The notes: a model not told the origin generated them from the letters alone. A DNA stretch of 64,000 bases from Aurantimonas aggregata (GCF_010500835.1 NZ_JAAAMJ010000016.1:32833-96832); one strand, 5' to 3'. Shown: positions 8,854 to 17,408, counted from the stretch's first letter. Made by a program: numbers and translations.

Positions 8854-9608
8854 GCGGACGCTTCGACCTTTCCGGCAAGCGCGCCTTCGTCACCGGCGCC
8901 AATACCGGCATCGGGCAGGGCATCGCCGTCGCGTTGGCCGCGGCCGGCGCGACGGTGGCCTGCGCCGGTCGTTCGCCGATGGCCGAGACGCAGGCGGCGA
9001 TCGCTGCCGCCGGCGGTGCGGCGAGCGAATGGCTGGGCGATCTCGCCGACAAGGACGTCGCGGTCGGCCGGTTCGAGGCGGCAGCCGCCGAGCACGGGGC
9101 CTTCGACATCCTGATCAACAATGCCGGCATCATCCGCCGGGCCGACGCGGTGGACTTCACCGAGGCGGACTGGGACGACGTGCTCGATCTCAACCTGAAG
9201 ACGGCTTTCTTCCTGTCGCAGGCCTTCGGCAAGGCAGCGATCGCGGACGGGCGGCGCGGCTCGATCGTCAACATCGCCTCGGTGCTGACCTTCCAGGGCG
9301 GCATCCGCGTTGCCAGCTACACCGCCTCCAAGCACGGCATCGCCGGTGTCACCAAGCTGCTCGCCTGCGAGTGGGCCGGCAAGGACATCAACGTCAACGC
9401 CATCGCGCCGGGCTACATCGTCACCAACAATACAGCTGCCTTGCGCGACGATCCCGACCGGACCGCCGCGATCCTGTCGCGCATTCCGGCCGGTCGCTGG
9501 GGCGAGGCCTCCGACATCGGCGGCGCGGCGGTGTTCCTGGCGTCGGATGCGGCGCGCTACATCCACGGCGCCGTGCTGCCGGTGGATGGCGGCTGGCTCG
9601 CCCGCTGA
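8850..9608 (+). CDS. kduD: 2-deoxy-D-gluconate 3-dehydrogenase / DKII reductase KduD
   Basis: Short-chain dehydrogenase that reduces DKII to KDG, completing the unsaturated-uronate branch. The 252 residues contain the cofactor motif TGANTGIGQGIA, the NNAG motif in DILINNAGIIRRA, and the catalytic Ser-Tyr-Lys as NIASVLTF...YTASKHGI. The C-terminus is APGYIVTNNT...VDGGW, as in KduD. It starts within the kduI stop codon. It ends 7 bases from the stop of the convergent SMP-30 gene. No KDG kinase or aldolase follows, so the KDG sink is elsewhere. Confidence 0.94.
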   Translation: MSGRFDLSGKRAFVTGANTGIGQGIAVALAAAGATVACAGRSPMAETQAAIAAAGGAASEWLGDLADKDVAVGRFEAAAAEHGAFDILINNAGIIRRADAVDFTEADWDDVLDLNLKTAFFLSQAFGKAAIADGRRGSIVNIASVLTFQGGIRVASYTASKHGIAGVTKLLACEWAGKDINVNAIAPGYIVTNNTAALRDDPDRTAAILSRIPAGRWGEASDIGGAAVFLASDAARYIHGAVLPVDGGWLAR

Positions 9609-9615
9609 GCAGCGG

Positions 9616-10494
9616 CTACAGCAGCACCTTCGGCTCGTGCCGGCCCTTGACCGGCAGGTCGAGCACGAAGGTCTTGCCGGCATCGGGGTCTTCCCGACGT
9701 TCGGCATCGGACAGCCCGCTCCAGGCGGAGGTGACGATCAGCCGGTCGGCGCTCTGGCCGACGAAGGCCGGACAGGTGACCCGGCTTGCGCCGATGGCGA
9801 TGGAGCCGATGCGGGTGCCGCCCGGCGCGTAGGTGTCGAGCATGCCCGAGCCCCAGCGGGCGTTCCAGACCTGCCCCTCGGCGTCGCAGACCGAGCCGTC
9901 GATGCCGCCCTCGCGGCTCGTGTGATCGAAGAACAGCTGCGGTTCGCCGATCGGCAGGCCGTTATCCGGGTCGATGTCGACGCGCATCAGCCGGTAGTTC
10001 TTGGTGTCGGTGAAATAGGCGATGCACCCGTCCGGCGAGAAGCAGATGGAATTCGGAATGCCGATGCCGGGATAGAGCTGGCGCATTTCGCCGGCCCGGT
10101 ACCAGTAGATGGCGCCGAGCCCTGCCTCGCCGTCGATGCCCATCGTGCCGACCCACAGCGCGCCGGAGGGATGCACGCGGCCGTCATTCGAGCGCGTGGC
10201 GGCGTTTTCCGCCTCCATCGGCCTGTGCAGCGACAGCCGGCCGCTGCGCCGGTCGCGGACGTAGAGCCCGTCCTGCGCCGCCATCAGCTGGCGGTCGCCG
10301 TCGATGACCGCCAAGACGCTCGCCATGAAGGGCAGGGGATGGACAGTCGCCTCGTCGGCATCCGTCGGCTTCTCGAGCAGCGCCTTGCCCTCGATGTCGA
10401 ACCACCAGGCGGTGCCGGTCGCCGGGTCGTAGGTTGCGCCCTCGCCGAGCCGGCAGGCGATGCTGGAAAACACGCCGACCTTCACATCCGTCAT
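9616..10494 (-). CDS. SMP-30/gluconolactonase family protein
   Basis: Six-bladed beta-propeller hydrolase of 292 residues, probably opening a sugar or uronic-acid lactone in the cytoplasm. Metal-site segments are LGEGATYDPATGTAWWFDIEG (Glu ligand), TRSNDGRVHPSGALWVGTM, GIPNSICFSPDG and GGIDGSVCDAEGQVWNARW (Asp ligand). GGGAGGAAT lies 6 bases before the ATG. It is convergent with kduD but co-directional with the DUF1045 and PHP genes upstream. It could thus serve either the uronate cluster (uronolactones) or the neighbouring operon. Confidence 0.88.
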   Translation of the reverse strand: MTDVKVGVFSSIACRLGEGATYDPATGTAWWFDIEGKALLEKPTDADEATVHPLPFMASVLAVIDGDRQLMAAQDGLYVRDRRSGRLSLHRPMEAENAATRSNDGRVHPSGALWVGTMGIDGEAGLGAIYWYRAGEMRQLYPGIGIPNSICFSPDGCIAYFTDTKNYRLMRVDIDPDNGLPIGEPQLFFDHTSREGGIDGSVCDAEGQVWNARWGSGMLDTYAPGGTRIGSIAIGASRVTCPAFVGQSADRLIVTSAWSGLSDAERREDPDAGKTFVLDLPVKGRHEPKVLL

Positions 10495-10552
10495 TTCGAT
10501 TCCTCCCGGTCAGGACAGTCTGCACGAGGCAAGAACGGCAGCACGTGGCAAG

Positions 10553-11260
10553 TCAAGCGACAAGCGCGCCCGCGACCTCCGTCCGGTCGCGACGGGGATC
10601 GAACGGATGCATCGAATGCAGCCGGAACGGCGCGCCGGGCTCCGGCTCGACGAAGATCGCCAGCCGGTCGATCGCGATCGGGGCGCCGTCGAGCGCGCCG
10701 AAGTGCTTGGCGAGCCGCTTCCCGACCTTGGCCTGGTCCTTCGCATCGACGGACCCGGTCAGAGTCATGTGGAAGCGGAAATCGTTGAACACGTAGGGAT
10801 AGCCCCATTCGGCCAGCTGTTCGCGCTGGCGCTCGCTCAGCTTGTCCGGATTACGGCGCCGGATGTCCTCTTCGCTCATCGGCGCCCGCATCGGCTCGAA
10901 CGTCCGCACGACTGCGGCGGCGAGTTCCACGAGCGCCACCGGCGGTGTTTCGGGGACGAAGGCGAAGAACGATCCCAGCCGGTCGATGACCAGCGCATCG
11001 ATCGCGACGGCGTCGCGGGAGGCGCAGAAGGCGGCCAGGCGGGCATCGAGATCGGCGAGATCGGTATCGTCGGCGAGGTGGAACGGCGCCTTCATCGTGG
11101 CGTGGAAGCCGTAGCGCGCCGGCTGCTCGACGAGGGGATCGAGGCGCTTGTCGCGCGGCCGCGTCGGCTCCCCGTCGAAGGCGCCGCGGCCAAGCCATTC
11201 CGCCGCCGCCCGTGTCAGGGGGGCTCCGGCGGGCGGCGTAAAGTAGATGGCGGCGCGCAT
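10553..11260 (-). CDS. DUF1045 family 2H-type phosphoesterase, phosphonate-operon associated
   Basis: A 235-residue protein of the DUF1045 family, found in many phosphonate operons, with two H-x-T motifs (GFHATMKAP and RFHMTLTG) like 2H phosphoesterases, which cut cyclic phosphates or phosphodiesters. The ATG at 11260 (MRAAIYFTPP) fits homologues better than a GTG 12 bases upstream. It sits between a PHP-domain gene and SMP-30, all on the minus strand. No C-P lyase genes are in the window, so a role with phosphonates or phosphoesters is inferred, not shown. Confidence 0.8.
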   Translation of the reverse strand: MRAAIYFTPPAGAPLTRAAAEWLGRGAFDGEPTRPRDKRLDPLVEQPARYGFHATMKAPFHLADDTDLADLDARLAAFCASRDAVAIDALVIDRLGSFFAFVPETPPVALVELAAAVVRTFEPMRAPMSEEDIRRRNPDKLSERQREQLAEWGYPYVFNDFRFHMTLTGSVDAKDQAKVGKRLAKHFGALDGAPIAIDRLAIFVEPEPGAPFRLHSMHPFDPRRDRTEVAGALVA

Positions 11261-11395
11261 GGGCGGGGTCACAGTCAGCTTGGTGGGGCGGCGGCCGCAG
11301 GAGGCGCCACGGGGAACCGCATATTGTCTTGCGGCGGGGCGGACATAGGCCCCTCGACGCGATTTGCCCAGCGCTGGCCGGTCCGCGTGGCGGGC

Positions 11396-12295
11396 TCAGA
11401 GCCAGATCGGGTTCGACCAGGCGCGGTGGCCGGCGGCATCGGTCACCACCACCCGGCACCAGTCGCCGGCAAACCGCGACAGCGGCAGGGTGGCTCTGGT
11501 CAGCTGGCGGCCGGTCGCGCATTCGGCCCGCGAACCGCGCCCGACGAGCGAGACCGTGACGGCCGGCGAGGAGGTGATCTCGATCTGGTCGGCTTCGACG
11601 ACGATATCGAGGATCGCCGGCCCTTGCGTCGAGTAGTAGGCGCCGGCCTTCATCGCCGCGAGCAGCGCCTCGGGCTCGTTTGCCTCGGCCTTCACCATCA
11701 TCCAGCCGCCGTTGTAGTCGGCCAGCTTGAAATGCGCGTCGTCGGCGGCGTAGCCGGTCAGGCGATGGCCTTCGTTGAGCAGCGCGTCGAGCAGCATCGT
11801 GCCGTCGCCGCGGGCGCATTCGACGTCGCAGCCGGTGTTCCAGATCTCGACTGCATGGGCGATGCCGGCCATCTGGCGTCCGTCCTCGATGGTCAGAGAC
11901 GACCATTGCGGATGGGCGATTCCGAGGAAGGCGCCGGCGGCCACGGCCCGCGCCGCCAGCGCGACGGCATCCTCGTCCGGCTCGAGCGGCGCGAAGTCGA
12001 GCGGCAGGCCGCAGGCCAGGAGGTGCCAGATCTCGCCGTGGCTGTTCTCGGGCGCGTGGATCTCGGCGCCGAAGATGGTCGTCAGCCGGTTGCTGCGGAA
12101 GGCCGTCGTGTCGGTGACGGGAAAGCCGAAGCGCTCGAGGAAATGGTCCGACAGGCAGAGAAAGTCGTAGCCGGCCTCCTCGTAATGGCGGCAGACCGAT
12201 TGCGGCGAAAGCGCGCCGTCGGAGCGATCCGAATGTGTGTGGATGTTGCCGCGATGGAAGCGGCCGGCAGCCGTGAAGGCGGACAATCCGGTCAT
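11396..12295 (-). CDS. PHP-domain metal-dependent hydrolase
   Basis: A 299-residue PHP-fold protein (polymerase and histidinol phosphatase superfamily). Metal ligands are visible as NIHTHSDRSDG (about residues 17-27), DFLCLSDHFLE, FGAEIH, IAHPQW and the C-terminal GYAADDAH. Together these make the expected multi-metal site for phosphoester hydrolysis. An AGGAAAAAAG ribosome site supports the start. Signal sequence is absent, so it acts in the cytoplasm. It is divergent from an ABC importer, and may cleave the imported substrate; the substrate is unknown. Some relatives are annotated CehA/McbA-like, but I see no reason to assign that activity. Confidence 0.85.
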   Translation of the reverse strand: MTGLSAFTAAGRFHRGNIHTHSDRSDGALSPQSVCRHYEEAGYDFLCLSDHFLERFGFPVTDTTAFRSNRLTTIFGAEIHAPENSHGEIWHLLACGLPLDFAPLEPDEDAVALAARAVAAGAFLGIAHPQWSSLTIEDGRQMAGIAHAVEIWNTGCDVECARGDGTMLLDALLNEGHRLTGYAADDAHFKLADYNGGWMMVKAEANEPEALLAAMKAGAYYSTQGPAILDIVVEADQIEITSSPAVTVSLVGRGSRAECATGRQLTRATLPLSRFAGDWCRVVVTDAAGHRAWSNPIWL

Positions 12296-12423
12296 CTTTT
12301 TTCCTGCTCTTGCCGGATAACGGGTTACCGGTGCTTAATATCGGATTGATGACGGATCGTCGCCGAAGCATCTCGCCGATCACCAGTGGATTGCGGCGAG
12401 AGAGCGACATCCAAGTGTCATGT

Positions 12424-12495
12424 GCCGGTGCTAACGCACCGGCGCTCCGAGTGAGACGACTGGGGTTGACCGCCTTCGCCGATCCGGCGGAAGGC
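12424..12495 (+). promoter_or_regulatory. Two-hairpin 5' leader of the ABC operon
   Basis: The 216-base gap between the PHP gene and the binding-protein gene contains two strong hairpins on the plus strand. The first is GCCGGTGC-TAAC-GCACCGGC (12424-12443), perfect. The second is GCCTTCGCC paired with GGC-G-GAAGGC (12472-12480 and 12486-12495), with one bulged G. The second ends just before the AGAGAGGG ribosome site, so folding could affect translation. I do not recognise it as a known riboswitch. Confidence 0.45.
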
Positions 12496-12511
12496 CAGAG
12501 AGGGTTTCCGC

Positions 12512-13636
12512 ATGAACAGCTCCTGCAAACGCGTCGCGGCATTGACCGCGATCCTGTCGCTTTCCACCAGCGCGGCCTTTGCCCAGACGGCCGACGGCGC
12601 GGCGATGTCGATGGACGAACTTGTCGCCGCGGCCAAGGAAGAAGGCCAGCTGACGACGATCGCCCTGCCGCACGACTGGTGCAATTACGGCGAGATGATC
12701 GCGGGCTTCAAGGAGAAGTACGGGATCGCCATCAACGAGCTCAACCCGAATGCAGGCTCCGGCGACGAGATCGAGGCGATCAAGGCCAACCAGGGCAATA
12801 CCGGCCCGCAGGCACCGGACGTCATCGACGTCGGCCTCTCCTTCGGCCCGGCGGCGCAGGCCGAGGGCCTGCTGATGCCCTACAAGGTCTCCACCTGGGA
12901 CGAGATCCCGGACGACGCCAAGGATGCCGACGGCCACTGGTACGGCGATTATTACGGCGTTCTTTCCTTCCAGGTGAACAAGGACATCGTCGACGAGGTT
13001 CCGCAGGATTGGGACGACCTCCTGAAGCCGGAATTCGCCAATTCGGTCGCGCTTTCGGGCGACCCGCGCTCGTCGAACCAGGCAATTCAGGCTGTCTACG
13101 CCGCCGGCCTGGCTGCCCAGCCGGACGGTGACGGCGCTGCCGTCGGACAGGCCGGTCTCGACTTCTTCAAGCGGCTCAACGAAGCCGGCAATTTCGTGCC
13201 GGTGGTCGGTTCGACCGCGACCTTGGCACAGGGCACGACGCCGGTGCTCATCCACTGGGACTACAACGCGCTTTCCTCGCGCGACACGCTGGGCGATAAC
13301 CCGCCGACCGAAGTCGTCGTGCCGGCTTCCGGCGTCGTCGCCGGCGTCTACGTTCAGGGCATCAGCGCCTACGCGCCGCATCCGAACGCCGCCAAGCTCT
13401 GGATGGAGTATCTCTACTCGGACGAGGGCCAGCTGACCTGGCTGAAGGGTTACTGCCACCCGATCCGCTTCAATGCCATGTCGGCCGCCGGCAAGATCCC
13501 GCAGGACCTGCTCGACGCGCTGCCGCCTGCGGCCTCCTACGAAGCCGCGAAGTTCCCGACCCTCGAGGAACAGGACGCGGCCAAGACGGCAATCACCACG
13601 CAGTGGGACAGCGTCGTCGGCGCCACCGTTCAGTAA
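12512..13636 (+). CDS. ABC transporter periplasmic binding protein, family 1 (Fe3+/phosphonate/polyamine type)
   Basis: A 374-residue extracellular solute-binding protein with a signal peptide ending near SAAFAQT (about residue 25). The mature part has the family-1 fold: GQLTTIALPHDWCNYGEMI at the N-terminus, PDVIDVGLSFGP, WYGDYYGVLSFQVNKD, and FAPHPNAAKLWMEY-like sequence near the hinge. The family serves iron, 2-aminoethylphosphonate, polyamines and phosphoesters; no Tyr iron-ligand cluster is obvious. Two permeases and an ATPase follow. The divergent PHP hydrolase and DUF1045 protein make a phosphorus-containing substrate plausible but unproven. Confidence 0.85.
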   Translation: MNSSCKRVAALTAILSLSTSAAFAQTADGAAMSMDELVAAAKEEGQLTTIALPHDWCNYGEMIAGFKEKYGIAINELNPNAGSGDEIEAIKANQGNTGPQAPDVIDVGLSFGPAAQAEGLLMPYKVSTWDEIPDDAKDADGHWYGDYYGVLSFQVNKDIVDEVPQDWDDLLKPEFANSVALSGDPRSSNQAIQAVYAAGLAAQPDGDGAAVGQAGLDFFKRLNEAGNFVPVVGSTATLAQGTTPVLIHWDYNALSSRDTLGDNPPTEVVVPASGVVAGVYVQGISAYAPHPNAAKLWMEYLYSDEGQLTWLKGYCHPIRFNAMSAAGKIPQDLLDALPPAASYEAAKFPTLEEQDAAKTAITTQWDSVVGATVQ

Positions 13637-13646
13637 TCTGAACATG

Positions 13647-13671
13647 GGGGCCGCCGTCTCGCGGCGGTCCC
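13647..13671 (+). other. Intercistronic hairpin between binding protein and permease genes
   Basis: GGGGCCGCCG (13647-13656) pairs with CGGCGGTCCC (13662-13671), including one G-T pair, around the loop TCTCG. It follows the binding-protein stop by 10 bases and has no T tract. The same arrangement occurs after three other binding-protein genes in this window. Confidence 0.65.
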
Positions 13672-13699
13672 TTCATGCAGGCGTTTCGAGCGGGGAAGC

Positions 13700-14617
13700 A
13701 TGGCGTCAGTCGTCGACGGAGTTCTGCCCGATGCAAGGTCGGCGTCTGTCGCGGGTCCGCCCGTGAAGGGGGCTCCGTTCTCGCTCGCTTGGCTCGGGAT
13801 CGTCCCGTTCTTCCTGTTCGCGCTACTCTTCCTGGTCGGCCCGACGGTGTATCTCGTCTTCGGCGCCTTCCAGGATCCGAGCGGCGCGCTGACGCTCGCG
13901 AACATAGAGGGCCTGTTCACGCCGCAGATCATGGCGGCCTACTGGATCTCGATAAAGATCAGCGTCGCCTCGGCCGCGCTCGGCGCGCTGATCGGCTTCT
14001 TCATCGCCTATGCGATCGTCCATGGTGGGCTGCCTGCCTGGATCCGCCCCAGCATCCTCACCTTCTCCGGCGTTGCCTCGAACTTCGCCGGCATTCCGCT
14101 CGCCTTCGCGTTTCTCGCGACGCTCGGGCGGCTGGGTCTCGTCACGGTGTTCCTGAACGAGAGCTTCGGCATCAATATCTACCGGCTCGGCTTCAACCTC
14201 CTGTCGTTCTGGGGCCTGACGATCACCTATCTCTATTTCCAGATCCCGCTGATGGTGCTGATCATCGCGCCGGCGCTGGACGGCCTGAAGAAGGAATGGC
14301 GCGAGGCGTCCTCCATTCTCGGTGCCACCAGCTGGCAATACTGGCGCATGGTCGGGCTGCCGGTGCTGGCGCCGTCGATCCTCGGCTGCTTCCTGCTGCT
14401 CTTCGCCAACGCCTTCGGGGCGATCGCCACCGCCTATGCGCTGACCGGCTCGTCGCTCAACATCGTGCCGATCCTGCTCTACGCCCAGATCCGCGGCGAC
14501 GTGCTCTACAACCCCAATCTCGGCTATGCGCTGGCCTTCGGGATGATCGTCATCACCGGCTGCTCGAACCTTCTCTATCTGTGGCTGCGGGCTCGTGCCG
14601 AACGGTGGCAGCGATGA
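13700..14617 (+). CDS. ABC transporter permease (PotB/PhnU type), first
   Basis: Inner-membrane channel subunit of 305 residues with about six helices. The first spans roughly residues 28-52. The cytoplasmic coupling loop EASSILGATSWQYWRMVGLPVLAP (EAA motif) is present near residue 205. It overlaps the next permease gene by 4 bases (ATGA), so the subunits are made in step. Members of this type pair with a second permease and a CysA/PotA-like ATPase, which follow here. Confidence 0.9.
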   Translation: MASVVDGVLPDARSASVAGPPVKGAPFSLAWLGIVPFFLFALLFLVGPTVYLVFGAFQDPSGALTLANIEGLFTPQIMAAYWISIKISVASAALGALIGFFIAYAIVHGGLPAWIRPSILTFSGVASNFAGIPLAFAFLATLGRLGLVTVFLNESFGINIYRLGFNLLSFWGLTITYLYFQIPLMVLIIAPALDGLKKEWREASSILGATSWQYWRMVGLPVLAPSILGCFLLLFANAFGAIATAYALTGSSLNIVPILLYAQIRGDVLYNPNLGYALAFGMIVITGCSNLLYLWLRARAERWQR

Positions 14618-15438
14618 AAGCGTCGACCGTCGGCCCCTATCTCGTCGTCCTCCTCGGCGGGCTGTATTTCCTGCTGCCGCTGGTGGCGACCTTCGAGTTC
14701 TCGTTGTCGATGCTGCGCGGCATCTGGAGCTTCGAGGCCTACCGCGTCGTCTTCGCCGACCCGCGTTTCCGCGAGACCTTCACCTTCTCGATCGTCGCGG
14801 CATCGGCGACGATCGTGCTCGGCGCGCTGCTGGTGGTGCCGACCGCCTACTGGGTGCGGCTGAGATTCCCGAAGCTGCGGCCTGTGGTGGAATTCATCAC
14901 GCTGCTGCCGCTGGTGATCCCGCCGATCGTGCTCGTCTTCGGCTATCTGCGGCTCTACAATTCCTCGTCCTTCCTGCCGTTCACGGCGACCGCGAACGGC
15001 ACCAACCTGCTGCTCGTCTTCGGCTATGTCGTCCTGTCGCTGCCTTACATGTTCCGCGCGGTCGACACTGGCATGGCGGCGATCGACATCCGCACGCTGA
15101 CCGAGGCGGCCGAGAGCCTCGGGGCCAGGCGCAGCACCATCTTGTTCAAGGTCATCCTGCCGAATGTCCGAGCCGCCGTGCTCTCGGGCGCCTTCCTCAC
15201 CTTCGCGATCGTCATCGGCGAGTTCGTGCTGGCGAGCCTCCTCAACCGTCCGGCATTCGGCCCCTATCTCGCGCTGGTTGGCGCCGACCGGGCCTACGAG
15301 CCTGCGGCGCTGGCGGTGATCGCCTTCGCCATCACCTGGGCCTGCATGGCGCTGATCCAGCTCTCCGGCCGCAAGGCGACCGGCGGGCGCCGCTTGCCCC
15401 GTTCTCTGTTCACCCTGTCCAGGCGTGCCGCAAGATGA
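14614..15438 (+). CDS. ABC transporter permease (PotC/PhnV type), second
   Basis: Second channel subunit, 274 residues, with six predicted helices beginning at residue 8. The EAA-type coupling loop appears as EAAESLGARRSTILFKVILPNVRAA. The start overlaps the preceding stop (ATGA), and its stop overlaps the ATPase start (ATGA). An upstream open frame exists but overlaps the first permease entirely, so it is not used. Confidence 0.9.
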   Translation: MKASTVGPYLVVLLGGLYFLLPLVATFEFSLSMLRGIWSFEAYRVVFADPRFRETFTFSIVAASATIVLGALLVVPTAYWVRLRFPKLRPVVEFITLLPLVIPPIVLVFGYLRLYNSSSFLPFTATANGTNLLLVFGYVVLSLPYMFRAVDTGMAAIDIRTLTEAAESLGARRSTILFKVILPNVRAAVLSGAFLTFAIVIGEFVLASLLNRPAFGPYLALVGADRAYEPAALAVIAFAITWACMALIQLSGRKATGGRRLPRSLFTLSRRAAR

Positions 15439-16520
15439 GCTTTCTCGACATTGCCGGCGTTACCAAAAGCTTCGGCCCGAACACCGTGGTGCATGGCTTC
15501 GACCTCGCCATCCAGAAGGGCGAGTTCGTCTCGTTTCTTGGCCCCTCCGGCTGCGGCAAGACGACGATGCTGCGCATGGTCGCGGGCTTTGAGCTTCCCA
15601 CCGCCGGCACGATCCGGATCGACGGCGAGGACGTCACCCACCAGCAGCCGAACCGCCGGCGGATCGGCATGGTGTTCCAGGCCTATGCACTGTTTCCCAA
15701 TCTCTCGGTCGCCGACAATGTCGCCTTCGGGCTGAAGGTCGCGGGCCGGCCGAAACGGGAGATCGCCTTGCGGGTCGAGGAGATGCTGCAGCTGATCAAG
15801 CTGCCGCATCTGGCCGACCGTTATCCCTACCAGCTCTCCGGCGGCCAGCAGCAGCGCGTGGCGCTCGCCAGGGCACTGGCGCCGAGCCCGCGGGTTCTCC
15901 TCCTCGACGAGCCGCTCTCGGCCCTCGACGCCAAGATCCGCCTGTCGCTGCGCGAGGAAATCCGGGCCCTGCAGCGCGAGCTCGGGATCACCACGATCTT
16001 CGTCACCCACGACCAGGAAGAGGCGCTGTCGATGTCCGACCGCATCGTGGTGATGAGCGAGGGCCGCATCGAGCAGTGCGGCGCGCCGTTCGAGATCTAC
16101 AACCGGCCGAACAACCGTTTTGTCGCCGGTTTCGTCGGCACGCTCAGCCTGATCGAAGGGGTGAGGGCGGCCGGCGGCAGCGTGACGGTCGATGGCAGCC
16201 CGGTGACGCTCGCCGAGCCGAGCCCGGGCGCCGCCGGCTCGCCGGTGACGCTGGCGCTGCGGCCGGAGGCGGTGAAGCTCGAGCCGTCGCCGGAACGGGT
16301 CAACTGCTTACGCGGCCGCGTCGAGGACGCGCATTTTTTGGGGTCAGTGGTGCGGCTGCGGCTGTCCGTCGCCGGCGGCACGATCCTCGCCGACACGTTC
16401 AACCGCCCGACATCGCCGCCGCCCGTCCGCGGCACGGTCGTCGACCTGTTCTTTTCGCCACACGACGTGTTCGCGCTTCAGCCGGGCGCGACGCCGGCGA
16501 CGATGGCGGCGGTGGCCTGA
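15435..16520 (+). CDS. ABC transporter ATP-binding protein (PotA/CysA/FbpC type)
   Basis: Energises the importer encoded by the three preceding genes. In 361 residues it shows Walker A GPSGCGKTT, the Q-loop VFQAYALF, signature LSGGQQQR, Walker B VLLLDEPLSALD and the H-loop VTHDQEEA. These are followed by a TOBE-type regulatory domain (about residues 245-345, containing LALRPEAVKLEP). It starts inside the stop codon of the second permease. It converges on purU with a terminator-like hairpin between. Confidence 0.93.
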   Translation: MSFLDIAGVTKSFGPNTVVHGFDLAIQKGEFVSFLGPSGCGKTTMLRMVAGFELPTAGTIRIDGEDVTHQQPNRRRIGMVFQAYALFPNLSVADNVAFGLKVAGRPKREIALRVEEMLQLIKLPHLADRYPYQLSGGQQQRVALARALAPSPRVLLLDEPLSALDAKIRLSLREEIRALQRELGITTIFVTHDQEEALSMSDRIVVMSEGRIEQCGAPFEIYNRPNNRFVAGFVGTLSLIEGVRAAGGSVTVDGSPVTLAEPSPGAAGSPVTLALRPEAVKLEPSPERVNCLRGRVEDAHFLGSVVRLRLSVAGGTILADTFNRPTSPPPVRGTVVDLFFSPHDVFALQPGATPATMAAVA

Positions 16521-16530
16521 GGCCTGGCTC

Positions 16531-16556
16531 GGGCGGCCGGACAGGCCGCGCCTTTA
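16531..16556 (+). terminator. Terminator-like hairpin between convergent genes
   Basis: GCGGCC (16533-16538) pairs with GGCCGC (16544-16549) around GGACA, with flanking GG/CC pairs across a bulged G, followed by TTTACTTA. It lies in the short gap between the ATPase stop and the purU stop, where a terminator is expected. Confidence 0.5.
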
Positions 16557-17408
16557 CTTAAACACTACCGTGCGGTGGCCGTTGATCATCACCCGCTGCT
16601 CCAGATGCATCTTCACCGCGCGGGCAAGCACGCGGCTCTCGACGTCGCGGCCGACGGCGACGAAATCGTCGGGCGACATCGCATGAGTGACGCGCTCGGT
16701 CTCCTGCTCGATGATCGGGCCCTCGTCGAGGTCGGCGGTGACGTAATGCGCCGTCGCGCCGATCAGCTTGACGCCGCGCTCATGCGCCTGGTGGTAGGGC
16801 TTGGCGCCCTTGAAGCTCGGCAGGAACGAGTGGTGGATGTTGATGATCTTGCCGGACAGGCGCCTTGAGAGATTGTCCGACAGGACCTGCATGTAGCGGG
16901 CGAGCACCACGAGATCGGCATCGCTCTCGCGCACCAGCGTCAGGAGCTTCTCTTCCTGCTCGGCCTTGGTCTCGCGGGTCACCGGCCAGTGATGGAATGG
17001 CACCCCCTCGTACTCGGCGGTGCGGCGGGAATCCTCGTGGTTCGAGACGATGGCGACGATCTCGGCGCGCAGCCAGCCGACGCGTATCTGGTAGAGCAGA
17101 TGCAGCAGCGCGTGGTCGAATTTCGAGACCAGGAGCACGATCCGCGGCATGCGCGACAGGTCGGCGATCGTCGTCTTCAGGTCGAAGCGCGAAACGACCG
17201 GCGCGAGCTGCCGCTCCAGCGCGTCGCGCTGCGTTCCCTGCGGCGCCGTGAAGGCGATCCGCAGGAAGAAGCGGTCGCTCTGGCGGTCCCAGAACTGCGC
17301 GCTCTCGGCGATGTTCGCACCGGCGTCGGCAAGTTCGGTCGTCACCGCGGCGACGATGCCGGGCTGGTCCCTGGAGGACAGCGTCAGGATGAAGGCTTGG
17401 TCGGTCAT
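16554..17408 (-). CDS. purU: Formyltetrahydrofolate deformylase PurU
   Basis: Hydrolyses 10-formyl-tetrahydrofolate to formate and THF, balancing one-carbon pools. The 284 residues comprise an N-terminal ACT domain (about 4-80, SRDQPGIVAAVTTELADAGA) and a formyltransferase-fold catalytic domain. The catalytic Asn-His-Asp set appears in GKIINIHHSFLPSF and ADLDEGPII. The start at 17408 (MTDQAFILTLSSRDQPG) is chosen because homologues begin here; the frame stays open further upstream without family similarity. The 291-base divergent gap to the carboxypeptidase gene shows no riboswitch that I recognise. Confidence 0.95.
   Translation of the reverse strand: MTDQAFILTLSSRDQPGIVAAVTTELADAGANIAESAQFWDRQSDRFFLRIAFTAPQGTQRDALERQLAPVVSRFDLKTTIADLSRMPRIVLLVSKFDHALLHLLYQIRVGWLRAEIVAIVSNHEDSRRTAEYEGVPFHHWPVTRETKAEQEEKLLTLVRESDADLVVLARYMQVLSDNLSRRLSGKIINIHHSFLPSFKGAKPYHQAHERGVKLIGATAHYVTADLDEGPIIEQETERVTHAMSPDDFVAVGRDVESRVLARAVKMHLEQRVMINGHRTVVFK

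Noticed and set aside
13675..14613. Extended start for the second permease
   Set aside because: It overlaps the whole first permease gene in another frame; ATG at 14614 overlapping the stop is the normal arrangement.
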